DNA from: an uncultured Clostridia bacterium
GTDB lineage: Bacteria > Bacillota > Clostridia > Christensenellales > UBA3700
Assembly (NCBI GenBank): GCA_947176265.1
Contig: CAMWQA010000008.1
Span: 1-41,626, forward strand
Direction: 5' to 3'
DNA length: 41,626 nucleotides
The notes beneath the pieces are model-generated. The model saw nothing but the letters and a program-made list of their open reading frames with translations, was not told the DNA's origin and did no database searches. Of this stretch, positions 15,115 to 23,861 are shown piece after piece; positions within the stretch are counted from its first letter, which is position 1, and every line of letters begins with the position of its first letter. The position numbers and the translations under genes were made by a program.

Positions 15115-16017
15115 TTATTTACCCTCCTTCATCAAATCAATGTAGTACTCTTCCAAGCCGATTTTACTTGTCTTGATTTCCGCTACCGCAATACCAAGTT
15201 GTTTATACAGATAGTCCACGACTTCTTCGGCGGATTCGGCGTCGTAAATACGGATATACTCTTCTTCGTCGACTTCGACGCGGGAATACTTTTGTTTGAG
15301 AGCCTCCTTTGCCACCGCAATATCTTTAACTTTGAGCGCAACGTAGGTAGGACAATTTGCATTCAACTCTTCGGCTGTCATCTCGGCTATCATCTTACCG
15401 CCGCGCACGATTCCGTAATGCGTCGCTATCTTTTCGAGCTCGCCGAGTATGTGCGACGATATTACTACCGTGCAGTTATAGTTTTTCGTAACGTCGGTAA
15501 GTACTTCGCGCATAATTCTCATACCGTCCGCGTCAAGTCCGTTGATAGGCTCGTCGAGTATTAAGAGCGTTGGATTGCCGAGCAAGGCAAACGCAATTCC
15601 TATACGCTGTTTCATACCTAGCGAACAGTTTTTGTATTTGTTGCTTGCCGAGCCTTCCATATGAACGACTTTTAGTACTTTACGCACCTCTTCCGCCGCA
15701 TTCTCAATACCCAAGTTTGCCGCTTGCAACATCATATTGTTCCATACGCTGTAATTTGGGAAACAGCCCGGTTGCTCGATAAGCACTCCGACCTTTGCTC
15801 TGACGTCTTGGTCCTTGTAATCTCTGCCAAACAGTTTTACTTCACCGCCGCTTGGAAGTATAAGTCCGCAAATGATCTTTTCCGTCGTGGATTTACCAGA
15901 GCCGTTCTCGCCTATAAATCCATAGATCGCGCCCTGCGGTACGGTCATATTAAGTCCCGCTAAGGCTTGCTTTTGACCGAAGTTTTTAGTTAAGTTTCTT
16001 ATTTCTATTGCATTCAT
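15115..16017 (-). CDS. ABC transporter ATPase, second pair (BcrA/CcmA-like)
   Basis: A 300-residue ATP-binding protein with Walker A GENGSGKST (residues 36-44), signature SLGMKQRIGIA, Walker B LLILDEP and a switch histidine in VISSHILGELE. A C-terminal ~90-residue accessory domain follows. It powers the adjoining permease. The ATG at 16017 is chosen because it matches the paralogue's start (MNAIEIRNLTK) and has GAGGTG upstream; the open frame continues upstream into the permease gene without a ribosome site. It closely resembles the ATPase at 16858, showing that the gene pair was duplicated in tandem. Confidence 0.92.
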   Translation of the reverse strand: MNAIEIRNLTKNFGQKQALAGLNMTVPQGAIYGFIGENGSGKSTTEKIICGLILPSGGEVKLFGRDYKDQDVRAKVGVLIEQPGCFPNYSVWNNMMLQAANLGIENAAEEVRKVLKVVHMEGSASNKYKNCSLGMKQRIGIAFALLGNPTLLILDEPINGLDADGMRIMREVLTDVTKNYNCTVVISSHILGELEKIATHYGIVRGGKMIAEMTAEELNANCPTYVALKVKDIAVAKEALKQKYSRVEVDEEEYIRIYDAESAEEVVDYLYKQLGIAVAEIKTSKIGLEEYYIDLMKEGK

Positions 16018-16027
16018 ATTACACCTC

Positions 16028-16855
16028 TTAATAACAGTCGCGCTTGTTGAGAATAAGCGTGCCGAGTACGTTGTAGATAACTGCCCATACAACCGAATTC
16101 ATCAAACATATAACCAACGTCAAAGCGTTGCTTGTAAGGCAAGCGTACACCGACGAGCCGTATAAGAATATGTTGAGAGCGGGCGTATTGCCGATAACCG
16201 CAGCCGCGCCGATGATTGGAATACCTGTACCGAGTACGAAGCACAGCGCAATGGATATGCCAAACTTAGAGCGGAAGATTACGTTGATGAAAGTATACAA
16301 ACTTGCCCAACCCAAACTCATAATAAATTTGCCGAGTATTGCGCAAATCAAAGAGCCTGCGTTAATTTTGAACGGCAATCCCGTAGCCGCGCCTGCAATC
16401 ATACCGCCGATCATATAAGTTACGCACATACATACCATTGAGAATGCGCCAAGCATAGTCTTGGAAATCATATAGTCTTGCTTCTTTGCATGAGTTGTAA
16501 AGAGTTGTTTTACGTATCCGCTCTTGTAATCGTGTCCGATAAATATCGAAATCATTATACCGCCGAAGATGTATACCATATTCATATTAGCGTAGTCGCC
16601 CATATCGCTTATTATATACATCGGCTTGCTGGCGGCGATAATCTGCCAAGCGTTGGAGAACATACCTGCCGTCTCCGCGCCTTCTTCTCCGCCCATTGCG
16701 CCCATAGATACCAGCGCAGGAATCAAAGCGGCAATGAAAAGAAAGATATACAAAAGCGGCGTATGGAACAGACGGTAGAAGTCCACGCCCAACATGCCTT
16801 TGAGTCTTTTGAAAAAGCTCGGTTGATCGAATTGCAACATAGCTTTATTTTCCAT
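16028..16855 (-). CDS. ABC-2 type permease, first pair
   Basis: A 275-residue membrane protein with about six helices: one near residues 30-50, an extracellular segment rich in Gly, Met and Ala, then helices from 95 to the end. Start MENKAMLQFDQPSFFKRLKG has GGAGG upstream, and the ATG follows the ATPase stop by two bases. It should form a dimeric export channel with the ATPase at 16858, or mixed complexes with the second pair. The final residues (VLGTLILNKRDCY) parallel those of the second permease (NVILNKTSLV). Confidence 0.85.
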   Translation of the reverse strand: MENKAMLQFDQPSFFKRLKGMLGVDFYRLFHTPLLYIFLFIAALIPALVSMGAMGGEEGAETAGMFSNAWQIIAASKPMYIISDMGDYANMNMVYIFGGIMISIFIGHDYKSGYVKQLFTTHAKKQDYMISKTMLGAFSMVCMCVTYMIGGMIAGAATGLPFKINAGSLICAILGKFIMSLGWASLYTFINVIFRSKFGISIALCFVLGTGIPIIGAAAVIGNTPALNIFLYGSSVYACLTSNALTLVICLMNSVVWAVIYNVLGTLILNKRDCY

Positions 16856-16857
16856 AA

Positions 16858-17760
16858 TTACGCTTCCTCCTTCTTTGACATAAGTTGAATATAGTATTCT
16901 TCCAATCCAACTTTGTTCTTCTCGACTTCGCTTACCTTGTGTCCGCTGTCCAACAAGTGCTTGACTATGCTTTCCGTATCTTCCACGTCGTATACGCGGA
17001 TATAATCATCCTCAAAACGCACGTCGTCGAATTTGCTTTTCAAAACCTTTATTGCCTCCTGCATATCACCCGTTTTAAGCGATACGAACACACGGGAACG
17101 AGCGTCCATTTCTTTCGCCGACATTTCTTGTATCAATTTACCTTGACGGATGATACCGTAGTGCGTTGCTATCTTCTCAAGCTCGCCCAATATATGCGAC
17201 GAGATAAGTACGGTACAACCCAAGTTCTGCGTAATGTCCACTATGATTTCACGCATTATTCTCATACCGTCGGTATCAAGTCCGTTGATAGGCTCGTCCA
17301 AGATAAGCAACGCCGGATTGCCAAGCAATGCCATTGCGATACCTATACGCTGTTTCATACCCAGCGAACATTTCTTAAATTTGAGTTTGGCATTGTCTTC
17401 CATACGTACTATTTTGAGTACCCTTTGAATTTCTTCTGCGCGGTTTTTTATTCCCAAATTCAAAGCTTGCATCATAAGGTTTGCATATACGCTTGAATTG
17501 GGAAAACACCCCGCGCTTTCAATCAATGCGCCTACTCTTACCCTTACTCCTGCGTCCGTGTAGGGTTTGCCGAACAACTTGATCTCGCCTTTGTCTGGAA
17601 CAAGGTGTCCGCAAATAAGTTTTTCCGTCGTAGACTTGCCCGATCCGTTTTCGCCGATAAAGCCGTAAATTGCGCCTACGGGAACAGTCATATTCAAACT
17701 GTCAACCGCGTGCATACCGCGAAAACTTTTGGTCAAGCCCTTGATTTCTATTGCGTTCAT
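16858..17760 (-). CDS. ABC transporter ATPase, first pair (BcrA/CcmA-like)
   Basis: A 300-residue ATPase and first gene of the four-gene operon. Walker A GENGSGKST (36-44), signature SLGMKQRIGIA, Walker B LLILDEPINGLD and H-switch in LISSHILGELE are all intact. The order ATPase-permease-ATPase-permease, with gaps of 0-10 bases, points to one transcript. This family serves export of antimicrobial peptides, lipids or drugs. No two-component system or peptide precursor lies beside it, so its substrate is open. GGGAGG precedes the ATG; the AT-rich leader (17761-17880) shows no convincing promoter. Confidence 0.92.
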   Translation of the reverse strand: MNAIEIKGLTKSFRGMHAVDSLNMTVPVGAIYGFIGENGSGKSTTEKLICGHLVPDKGEIKLFGKPYTDAGVRVRVGALIESAGCFPNSSVYANLMMQALNLGIKNRAEEIQRVLKIVRMEDNAKLKFKKCSLGMKQRIGIAMALLGNPALLILDEPINGLDTDGMRIMREIIVDITQNLGCTVLISSHILGELEKIATHYGIIRQGKLIQEMSAKEMDARSRVFVSLKTGDMQEAIKVLKSKFDDVRFEDDYIRVYDVEDTESIVKHLLDSGHKVSEVEKNKVGLEEYYIQLMSKKEEA

Positions 17761-17880
17761 TTTTATCCTCCCATTTGTTTTGCAATAGAATAATAAGATA
17801 AATATGTTTGAGTTTTGTTGAATAAATTTTTAAATTTTGTAAGTTAAATGTTAATAAAATGTAAATCTTATAAATAATAT

Positions 17881-17907
17881 AAAAAACTCCCATCCAGTTT
17901 GGCGGGA
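17881..17907 (-). terminator. Second terminator-like hairpin upstream of the ABC operon
   Basis: Minus strand TCCC/GGGA and CCA/TGG stem with a small internal loop, followed by GTTTTTT (T run at 17886-17881). It lies 60 bases beyond the stronger terminator at 17965-18005 and 120 bases before the ABC start, so it may be a backup terminator, an attenuator, or the end of a very short RNA. Confidence 0.5.
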
Positions 17908-17964
17908 ATGAAGTAGCGCAGTCATATTTTTAAATATACGCATAGAAAATCTTAACTTGTTGGA

Positions 17965-18005
17965 CAAAAAAATAGGCTAGGCACGTTTTAAATTTGCCTA
18001 GCCTA
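17965..18005 (-). terminator. Terminator of the GPH/lipoprotein operon
   Basis: Minus strand perfect 11-bp stem (18005-17995 with 17983-17973), 11-base loop, followed by seven Ts. It lies 15 bases past the lipoprotein stop. Confidence 0.92.
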
Positions 18006-18019
18006 CCTTTGAGTTCAAC

Positions 18020-18949
18020 TTAATACTCGAATTTAACTACCATTTCGTGATAGCGTACCACGTCGGCTTTAAGAACGAGTTGGGTATTGACCTTATCTTT
18101 CTTGGTGTAATAGGATATAACTTCTTCGTTGTAAATCTCGAGGGAGTTAATTCTATTCTTACCCTTGCTGTAAAGCACCGTCAAACGGTCGTTGTTCATA
18201 CCGTATACGTTGTCCCAATTATAGGATATGTCTTCGCCGTAGTTGGACCAGTACTTCTTACCGCTTTCTTCGTTGAGGGCTCTGGTAATAACCTCGCCGT
18301 CTTTGTCAAGCACTTTTCTCGACTCTATTCTCATAAAGTGAGTGTAGATTCTGAAATTATCGCTTGCGCTGATACCGTTTTGCGTAATAGACTCTTTATC
18401 GACGTTGGCTTTGATAAAGTCAATGGGATTAAATCCGTCTGCAAGATCCCCGCTCTCTTTGCCGTCTTCTACCTTGAAATTGAGAACGTCGAGTTTCTTG
18501 AATTTCTTTTCGTAATTCTTGACTTTATCTTTGTTGTTGTAATAAGTCTTTCTGTCGGTGTCTTCAAAAGTAGTCGTCTTGACAGTATAATCGCCTTTAT
18601 TGTAATTGATCTCAAAGTACATAAAATGAACGTACTCTTTTGCGCCGGACGGCCAACCTGCATTCTTATCGTCGCCTCTGACAATACAGTTGTTGACGGA
18701 AGTACCGTCGTCGCCCGTCTTTCTATAGTACGTGAAAGCGTACATAAAGTTTGCTTTCCAAGCCTTGTCAAACAAAGTAGAAGTAAGCGAGTCAAGCGTA
18801 GTTACGGATTTGGTCACTGCTTTAGCGGCTTTGTCATAGTATGCTTTTTCTTTCTCCTCCGCGCTCTTGCAGCCTGCGAATAGGCAACAAGTCATTACGA
18901 CGAGCAAAAGCATAGAGGTAATCAACAAAAATTTCTTTTTAGCTTTCAT
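18020..18949 (-). CDS. Lipoprotein of unknown function
   Basis: A 309-residue protein with a clear lipoprotein signal: MKAKKKFLL, a hydrophobic core, and lipobox LFAGC with the modified cysteine at about residue 27. The mature part starts with a Lys/Glu/Ala-rich helical segment (SAEEKEKAYYDKAAKAV), followed by a lysine- and tyrosine-rich domain of about 240 residues that I do not recognise. Its ATG overlaps the stop of the GPH transporter by one base (TAATG), so it is translated together with the transporter. It might capture or present a substrate outside the cell, but it does not look like a standard solute-binding protein. Confidence 0.75.
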   Translation of the reverse strand: MKAKKKFLLITSMLLLVVMTCCLFAGCKSAEEKEKAYYDKAAKAVTKSVTTLDSLTSTLFDKAWKANFMYAFTYYRKTGDDGTSVNNCIVRGDDKNAGWPSGAKEYVHFMYFEINYNKGDYTVKTTTFEDTDRKTYYNNKDKVKNYEKKFKKLDVLNFKVEDGKESGDLADGFNPIDFIKANVDKESITQNGISASDNFRIYTHFMRIESRKVLDKDGEVITRALNEESGKKYWSNYGEDISYNWDNVYGMNNDRLTVLYSKGKNRINSLEIYNEEVISYYTKKDKVNTQLVLKADVVRYHEMVVKFEY

Positions 18950-20550
18950 TATTTTTCCTCCTTATCTTGAGCTTCTGCCGTAGGCGTAGCGTCGGTGGTA
19001 ACTTCTTCTTTAATAGCATTGAGCTCTTCTTCAAGTTCTTCCTTTCTCTCTTCTTCAGCGACTACGGAATATACGTCGGTTTCGCCTTTGGTCTCTTCGT
19101 CAACGATACCCTCGAGTCTCTTTGCGTCTTCGAGTCTCTTGACGGCAAGTCTGCCCTGTATCTCCGCCATCTTCTTACCGCTGAGCTTATAGAATATGAT
19201 AGGCACGATAGAAATCAAGTTGAGTACCGCAGGTATTATCGTATATATCGAGAACAAACCGAGTTTAGTAAAGTCTGACTGAACCGGCGTATGGTCGTTA
19301 AGGAACGGCAACGCTTGCGAGAATCCAAAGAACACGAGCAAGTAACTCATGGTGTAATCCTTAAATCCCGAAGAAATCTTTGAACGCAAACTCATAAGCG
19401 AGAATGTAATACCTTCGCATCTGTCGCCAGTCTTGTCTTCCCAATAGTCAAGCGTATCGGTAGCCATAAGGTGAGGAATAACGTTGAGTATACCTACAGG
19501 TATCATTGCTATAAACATCAATGCCGCAACGAGTATCCACGACTTACCGCCTATGATATATATTAAGAATATCAGCGCCAAAGCAGCCGAGTGCCATATC
19601 GTCGCCAATATAAACAGCTTTTTACTGTCCATCAACTTACGAAGTTTTGGCGCAAGCATCATACCGATCATTGACGCAATTGCTCCCGGTATTGAGAATA
19701 TAATCTGCAACGAACCTTGAGCGTATATGTAGGACACGACGTATATGATCATTGCCGACACGAAGTTGCGGAAGAACGTCAAAAGATTTGAACATATCAA
19801 CAGCAAGAACTGTTTGTTTTTGAAAAGATACTTAAATCCTTCGAGTACGTTGGGAGTACGTGAAGTCGGCTCAAGTCTTTCCTTGACAAACTTTGCGCCA
19901 AGTACCATAAAGATTGGTCCGAGTATACCGATAATCAACGCCATAAGCATATATGAGTTGGGGTAATTATCATTTGTGATAATAAGGAACAGCGTCAAAA
20001 GCACGAGCGCAGACTGCTCTCCTACACTTCCCAAAATACGGCTTATGGAAATAATCTTTGCTCTCTCGTCTGTATTTGGAGAAGCAACCGCAGGCAAACC
20101 GTTGAGCGGAACGCCTACTGCTGTACCGAGCACCGAATAGAGCAAATACGTAATCCACATGAATGCGACTTTACCGGTCGCGCCCATCGAAGCGTAAAGG
20201 CTGGGCATAAACATTATAATCGTCAGCACGCCCCACGGAACTGCTGCGCCGAACAAATACGGACGCATCTTGCCCCACTTAGTTCTCGTACGGTCAACGA
20301 TTACGCCCATTATCGGGTCGTTGAGACCGTCGAATATCTTTGACACCAAAAACATAGTACCTACTGCGCCCGGAGCAATACCTACGCATACCGTGTAGAA
20401 AAAGAGCAAATATCCTTGCACAAGTCCCGTGACTGCGCTCGACGCGAATTGCGCCAATGAAAAGAATAAGTAGTCTTTCTTTTTAAGGTACTTCTTGTTT
20501 GCAAGGTCTTCGCTTGCATTTTGAGGCGCGGCTTCTTCCTGAATAGGCAT
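18949..20550 (-). CDS. GPH-family sugar/hexuronide:cation symporter
   Basis: A 533-residue transporter with about 12 membrane segments (residues 28-470). The GPH signature is complete (NDPIMGVIVDRTRTKWGKMR). It is the first gene after the glucuronate cluster, so uronides are plausible substrates. A charged tail of about 65 residues (KEELEEELNAIKEEV) extends into the cytoplasm, as in the other GPH protein at 9535. The ATG at 20550 has no ribosome site; the only good one (GGGAGG, 20599-20594) is placed for a GTG at 20586, which is followed at once by an in-frame TAA and then ten open codons to this ATG. The true N-terminus may be longer if the TAA is a mutation or sequencing error. Confidence 0.88.
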   Translation of the reverse strand: MPIQEEAAPQNASEDLANKKYLKKKDYLFFSLAQFASSAVTGLVQGYLLFFYTVCVGIAPGAVGTMFLVSKIFDGLNDPIMGVIVDRTRTKWGKMRPYLFGAAVPWGVLTIIMFMPSLYASMGATGKVAFMWITYLLYSVLGTAVGVPLNGLPAVASPNTDERAKIISISRILGSVGEQSALVLLTLFLIITNDNYPNSYMLMALIIGILGPIFMVLGAKFVKERLEPTSRTPNVLEGFKYLFKNKQFLLLICSNLLTFFRNFVSAMIIYVVSYIYAQGSLQIIFSIPGAIASMIGMMLAPKLRKLMDSKKLFILATIWHSAALALIFLIYIIGGKSWILVAALMFIAMIPVGILNVIPHLMATDTLDYWEDKTGDRCEGITFSLMSLRSKISSGFKDYTMSYLLVFFGFSQALPFLNDHTPVQSDFTKLGLFSIYTIIPAVLNLISIVPIIFYKLSGKKMAEIQGRLAVKRLEDAKRLEGIVDEETKGETDVYSVVAEEERKEELEEELNAIKEEVTTDATPTAEAQDKEEK

Positions 20551-20580
20551 TACGTCTGCCGGCGTCTCTTGTTGAACGTT

Positions 20581-20599
20581 TTACACTCAAATTCCTCCC
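20581..20599 (-). other. Ribosome site serving a GTG-TAA start-stop pair ahead of the GPH gene
   Basis: Minus strand GGGAGG (20599-20594), 7 bases, GTG (20586-20584), then TAA (20583-20581), in frame with the transporter. From the TAA, ten open codons lead to the ATG at 20550. Either a one-codon ORF controls the transporter by re-initiation, or codon 2 has been hit by a nonsense change. Confidence 0.7.
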
Positions 20600-20641
20600 T
20601 TTTGCATATTATATTAAATTATTTTATCTCAACTTATTTTT

Positions 20642-20670
20642 ATTATATCAAATATAAATCTATATTTCAA
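20642..20670 (-). promoter_or_regulatory. Sigma-A promoter of the GPH/lipoprotein operon
   Basis: Minus strand TTGAAA (20670-20665), 17 bp, TATAAT (20647-20642). The transcript would start near 20635, about 36 bases before the GGGAGG site. It separates this operon from the cluster ending at 20727, though read-through is possible because no terminator is visible between them. Confidence 0.75.
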
Positions 20671-20726
20671 TACCTATATTTGTAAATTATCATAACGACG
20701 CTGTAATAAAAATATCCAAATCGCCG

Positions 20727-22658
20727 TTATTTTTGCAACTTCTTGCTAAAGAAATCGCCCTCTGGGTACGCTAGCACGAACGCGCCCGTACTGCTCCAAG
20801 CTTGCAACATAGAGCCGTCGGGATGAATTGGCGAGAAGAATTCTATAGGAGTATAGTTGCCCTTCTCCGCGTTGTATTCAAACCATCTCGTAAGCGGATA
20901 CATATAATCCATACCTCTCATAAGCTTTGCGTACGCGTATACGCAAGAGAGATACGGCCAATCTCCGCCGTTGTGATAATAATAAGGAAGCGAAGACTTT
21001 TGCACGATATCTTCGGTATTCTTGTAGAAAGGATATACCGCAAGCGTGCCAAAATCCCCTGCGCCTTGCTCTTTGTTGTTTTTGCTCTCGAGCAACTCTT
21101 GCATATTCTTGAGCATTCTGTCTGCTCTTTCTTCGCTTGTCAAACCGAAAAGCACCATTACGACGGTGTCAATCGAGAGGTTGTCCTCCGTAAACTTATC
21201 GCTCTTATAGTTGACAAACCACCCCTTTTCCTCGTCCCAAAGCAAGTCGTTGATAGCGCCAATTACCTTGCCGTACATATCGGCGTAATCTTTTGACTTG
21301 ACTTCGTCGCCGTAGCATACCTTGTATATCTCGCTCATTGCAAAGAGCGCTCTTGCATACAAAGCTTCGTCGTAAGTAACGTAAGTGGATCTAAATACGT
21401 TGTCGCACCAATCGCGGCGATTGTATTCTCCGCCCTTGACCAAAAGTCCCATCTCGTCAGTCTCTTTCATCAATCTCTTGAGTACGAGATTAGCGCTGTC
21501 AATTACCTTACCCGCCTTGACCTTTTCTTCAAGTATGCTGAAATCTTTGGTATGTACCAAGTAGTCGTAAAGCATGAGCACAAAGAACGACGGCGAATCG
21601 TAATGGTCGCCCCAATAATTCTTGAAGTTGAATTTGACTGCAGACGGACACTCGCCTTTTTTGCTTATGCCGTTAGCTAAAGTGATAATCTCGTTGCGCA
21701 CGAGTTTGGGTTGAACGGGCAATACGCTGAGCACCGTCCAATACGCGTCTCTATAATACGTTCTTGCGGGGAATTGATAAACTATACCCGCCAAAAATCC
21801 TTTAAACTTGCCAAGCTCTTTGTAATTTGAAAGCGACGCGTTGAGAAGAGATTTGTAATAAGCTTGCATGAAATCGCTATCAAGAGGCTTTGGACATTTG
21901 AGCTCTAGCGCGTAAGCGTCGCAGTTATGCAGCGCCGCGTCGAAATTCTTGAGCGCTCTCTTGACGTCGCAATTTGTAAAATCGCTTCTCGTACCTGCGC
22001 TGATAACGTATCTGAAAGTCTTCGTCTCGCCCGCTTTGACTTCTCCGCCGTAAGAGAACTGATTGTAAAAGCCTCTTTCGCTCTCTAATCCGACAGCCTT
22101 ACCGTTCAAAGCTATATCCATGTAGAAATCGCCCATGACCTCGCCTTTGATATACGTCATGCCCTCGCTCTCGAAGACGCCCTTTTTGTTTTTCTTCAAA
22201 AGCCCGCCGATTATCTTAGATATATTGCCTGCGCTCAATCTATTGGCAAGAAGCTGTTGAACGTACGAACCGAAATCAATACCGAAATTGGTTACGTTCT
22301 TAAAAGTCAAATCGTGATTTGCCGTAACTTTGTTCTCTACAAATATACAGTTGTGTTCTCTGTCAAGAAATTGCGTGATAACAATATCCGCGCCTTTTTC
22401 GCTGAAAGTCGTGATTTGCTTTTTGCCGAGCATTCTCACTTCTTTGTCGCACATATATTCAAGCGGATTGCCGTCAATCGTGTAAAGCGAATAAAACGCA
22501 GAGAACACGGAATACTTGTTCATCACGGCGTATTTGGATATGCCGCCTCTGCCGTCGAATTGCGCGGTAATGAGGTTGTTTGCCACGTCAAAACATACTT
22601 TTTTGTGAAACTGCTCGTTGACGACAATTTCGCCAATTGCAGAATAATTCAATGCCAT
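20727..22658 (-). CDS. (alpha/alpha)6-barrel glycosidase-like protein
   Basis: A 643-residue protein without signal peptide. Residues 1-240 look like a beta-sandwich domain; from about 260 on it has the repeated helical pairs and aromatic/acidic motifs of six-hairpin glycosidases, related in style to glycogen-debranching and rhamnosidase-like enzymes. Candidate functional residues include D304 in YRDAYWTVLSVLP, the NRRDWCDNVFR segment and the C-terminal YYYHNGGDWPYLSC block. It is the last gene of the uronate cluster, so it probably acts in the cytoplasm on a glycoside brought in by a symporter. Exact family and substrate are not clear. AAGGGG precedes the ATG. Confidence 0.7.
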   Translation of the reverse strand: MALNYSAIGEIVVNEQFHKKVCFDVANNLITAQFDGRGGISKYAVMNKYSVFSAFYSLYTIDGNPLEYMCDKEVRMLGKKQITTFSEKGADIVITQFLDREHNCIFVENKVTANHDLTFKNVTNFGIDFGSYVQQLLANRLSAGNISKIIGGLLKKNKKGVFESEGMTYIKGEVMGDFYMDIALNGKAVGLESERGFYNQFSYGGEVKAGETKTFRYVISAGTRSDFTNCDVKRALKNFDAALHNCDAYALELKCPKPLDSDFMQAYYKSLLNASLSNYKELGKFKGFLAGIVYQFPARTYYRDAYWTVLSVLPVQPKLVRNEIITLANGISKKGECPSAVKFNFKNYWGDHYDSPSFFVLMLYDYLVHTKDFSILEEKVKAGKVIDSANLVLKRLMKETDEMGLLVKGGEYNRRDWCDNVFRSTYVTYDEALYARALFAMSEIYKVCYGDEVKSKDYADMYGKVIGAINDLLWDEEKGWFVNYKSDKFTEDNLSIDTVVMVLFGLTSEERADRMLKNMQELLESKNNKEQGAGDFGTLAVYPFYKNTEDIVQKSSLPYYYHNGGDWPYLSCVYAYAKLMRGMDYMYPLTRWFEYNAEKGNYTPIEFFSPIHPDGSMLQAWSSTGAFVLAYPEGDFFSKKLQK

Positions 22659-22675
22659 AATTTCCCCTTTTCCCT

Positions 22676-23857
22676 TTATTTAACGCTATTTGTCTTTTCT
22701 TCTTCGATTCTCTTTTGCAACTCTGCGTAATAGGTATCCTCAAATCCCTCTTCCTGCGGACTTACGGTTCTGCCAAGCCAAGCCGAAAGATGAATTGCAT
22801 TTGAGAAAGTCAAACCGTTGAGACCTTCTTCGTAATTGCCGATAAGTTTGCTTTCTTTACCGAGCATTACGTTGGAGAAATTGCGAATTACGTTGATATG
22901 CTGTCCCTTGTCTACCAAAAGTCCTTTCAATACCTCGTGAGGCATAAACTTAACGGTCTTGGTCTTGCTCTTTGGCTTGCCCATAAATACCGTATTGGTC
23001 TTGGAAAATTCAGGTTCTAAAGTCTCAAGCTTTGTAAACTCAAGTTTCATATTGAAATCGTTGCTTCCCGAAATTACCATCTTTCCGCCGTCGCCGGAAA
23101 TCTCCAATCTGTTTGTGCCCGGAGCTTCGTGCGTGGAAGTAATGAATACTCCAGTTGCGCCGTTTTCAAAAGTACAGGTTGCCGTAACATCGTTTTCTAC
23201 GTTGATTTGTCTGCCGACCGTTCTTGCGATTGCGTTTACGCTTGTGATCTTGCTGCCTGCAAGCCAAGTAAACAAGTCGAGTTGGTGCGGGTCTTGATTG
23301 ATAAGTACTCCGCCGCCTTCGCCTGCCCAAGTGCCTCTCCAGCCGCCTTGAGAATAATACGCTTGAGGTCTGTACCAGTTGGTAATTATCCAAACTATTC
23401 TCTTGAGATTGCCGAGTTCTCCTGCGTCAATCATAGCCTTGGCAGCCTTATATATCTTGCTTGTCCTTTGGTTGTACAAAAGTCCGAATTTGAGATCGGG
23501 TTTGTTCTCTTTTGCATACTCTGCAACTTCTCTTACCGCCTTGGTATATACGCCTGCCGGCTTATCGCTGAGTACGTTGAGATTCTTATCCAAAGCCGCC
23601 TTTGCAATCACCGGATGAGCGTAGTGCGGCGTGTCGATGATTACTACGTCGACGAGACCGCTGTCGAGCAAGTCTTCGTACTTGTCAAATACCTTGACTT
23701 TGTCCCCGAATTTGCTGACAGCCCAAGCGCGTCTGTCTTCTGCGATATCGCATACCGCCGTTAAAACGCCGTTCTTGTCCATACCTGCAAAAAGCTGTCC
23801 TGCGTATCTGCTGCCTTGCTTACCTATACCGATAATTCCATATCTGATTTTTCCCAT
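22676..23857 (-). CDS. Gfo/Idh/MocA-family NAD(P)-dependent oxidoreductase (1)
   Basis: A 393-residue oxidoreductase. The Rossmann motif is GIIGIGKQGSR at the N-terminus, the nucleotide/catalytic motif is SDKPAGV (DKP in place of the commoner EKP), and the active-site histidine is in INQDPHQLDLF, preceded by GEGGGVL. Members oxidise or reduce sugars, cyclitols or glycosides, often at C3. It is clearly paralogous to the enzyme at 24822 (GGWRGTWAGEGGGVLINQ against GGWRASWSGEGGGTLINQ), so the two probably act on related sugar forms. GGAGG lies upstream, overlapping the stop of the preceding gene. Confidence 0.9.
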   Translation of the reverse strand: MGKIRYGIIGIGKQGSRYAGQLFAGMDKNGVLTAVCDIAEDRRAWAVSKFGDKVKVFDKYEDLLDSGLVDVVIIDTPHYAHPVIAKAALDKNLNVLSDKPAGVYTKAVREVAEYAKENKPDLKFGLLYNQRTSKIYKAAKAMIDAGELGNLKRIVWIITNWYRPQAYYSQGGWRGTWAGEGGGVLINQDPHQLDLFTWLAGSKITSVNAIARTVGRQINVENDVTATCTFENGATGVFITSTHEAPGTNRLEISGDGGKMVISGSNDFNMKLEFTKLETLEPEFSKTNTVFMGKPKSKTKTVKFMPHEVLKGLLVDKGQHINVIRNFSNVMLGKESKLIGNYEEGLNGLTFSNAIHLSAWLGRTVSPQEEGFEDTYYAELQKRIEEEKTNSVK

Positions 23858-23861
23858 AATT

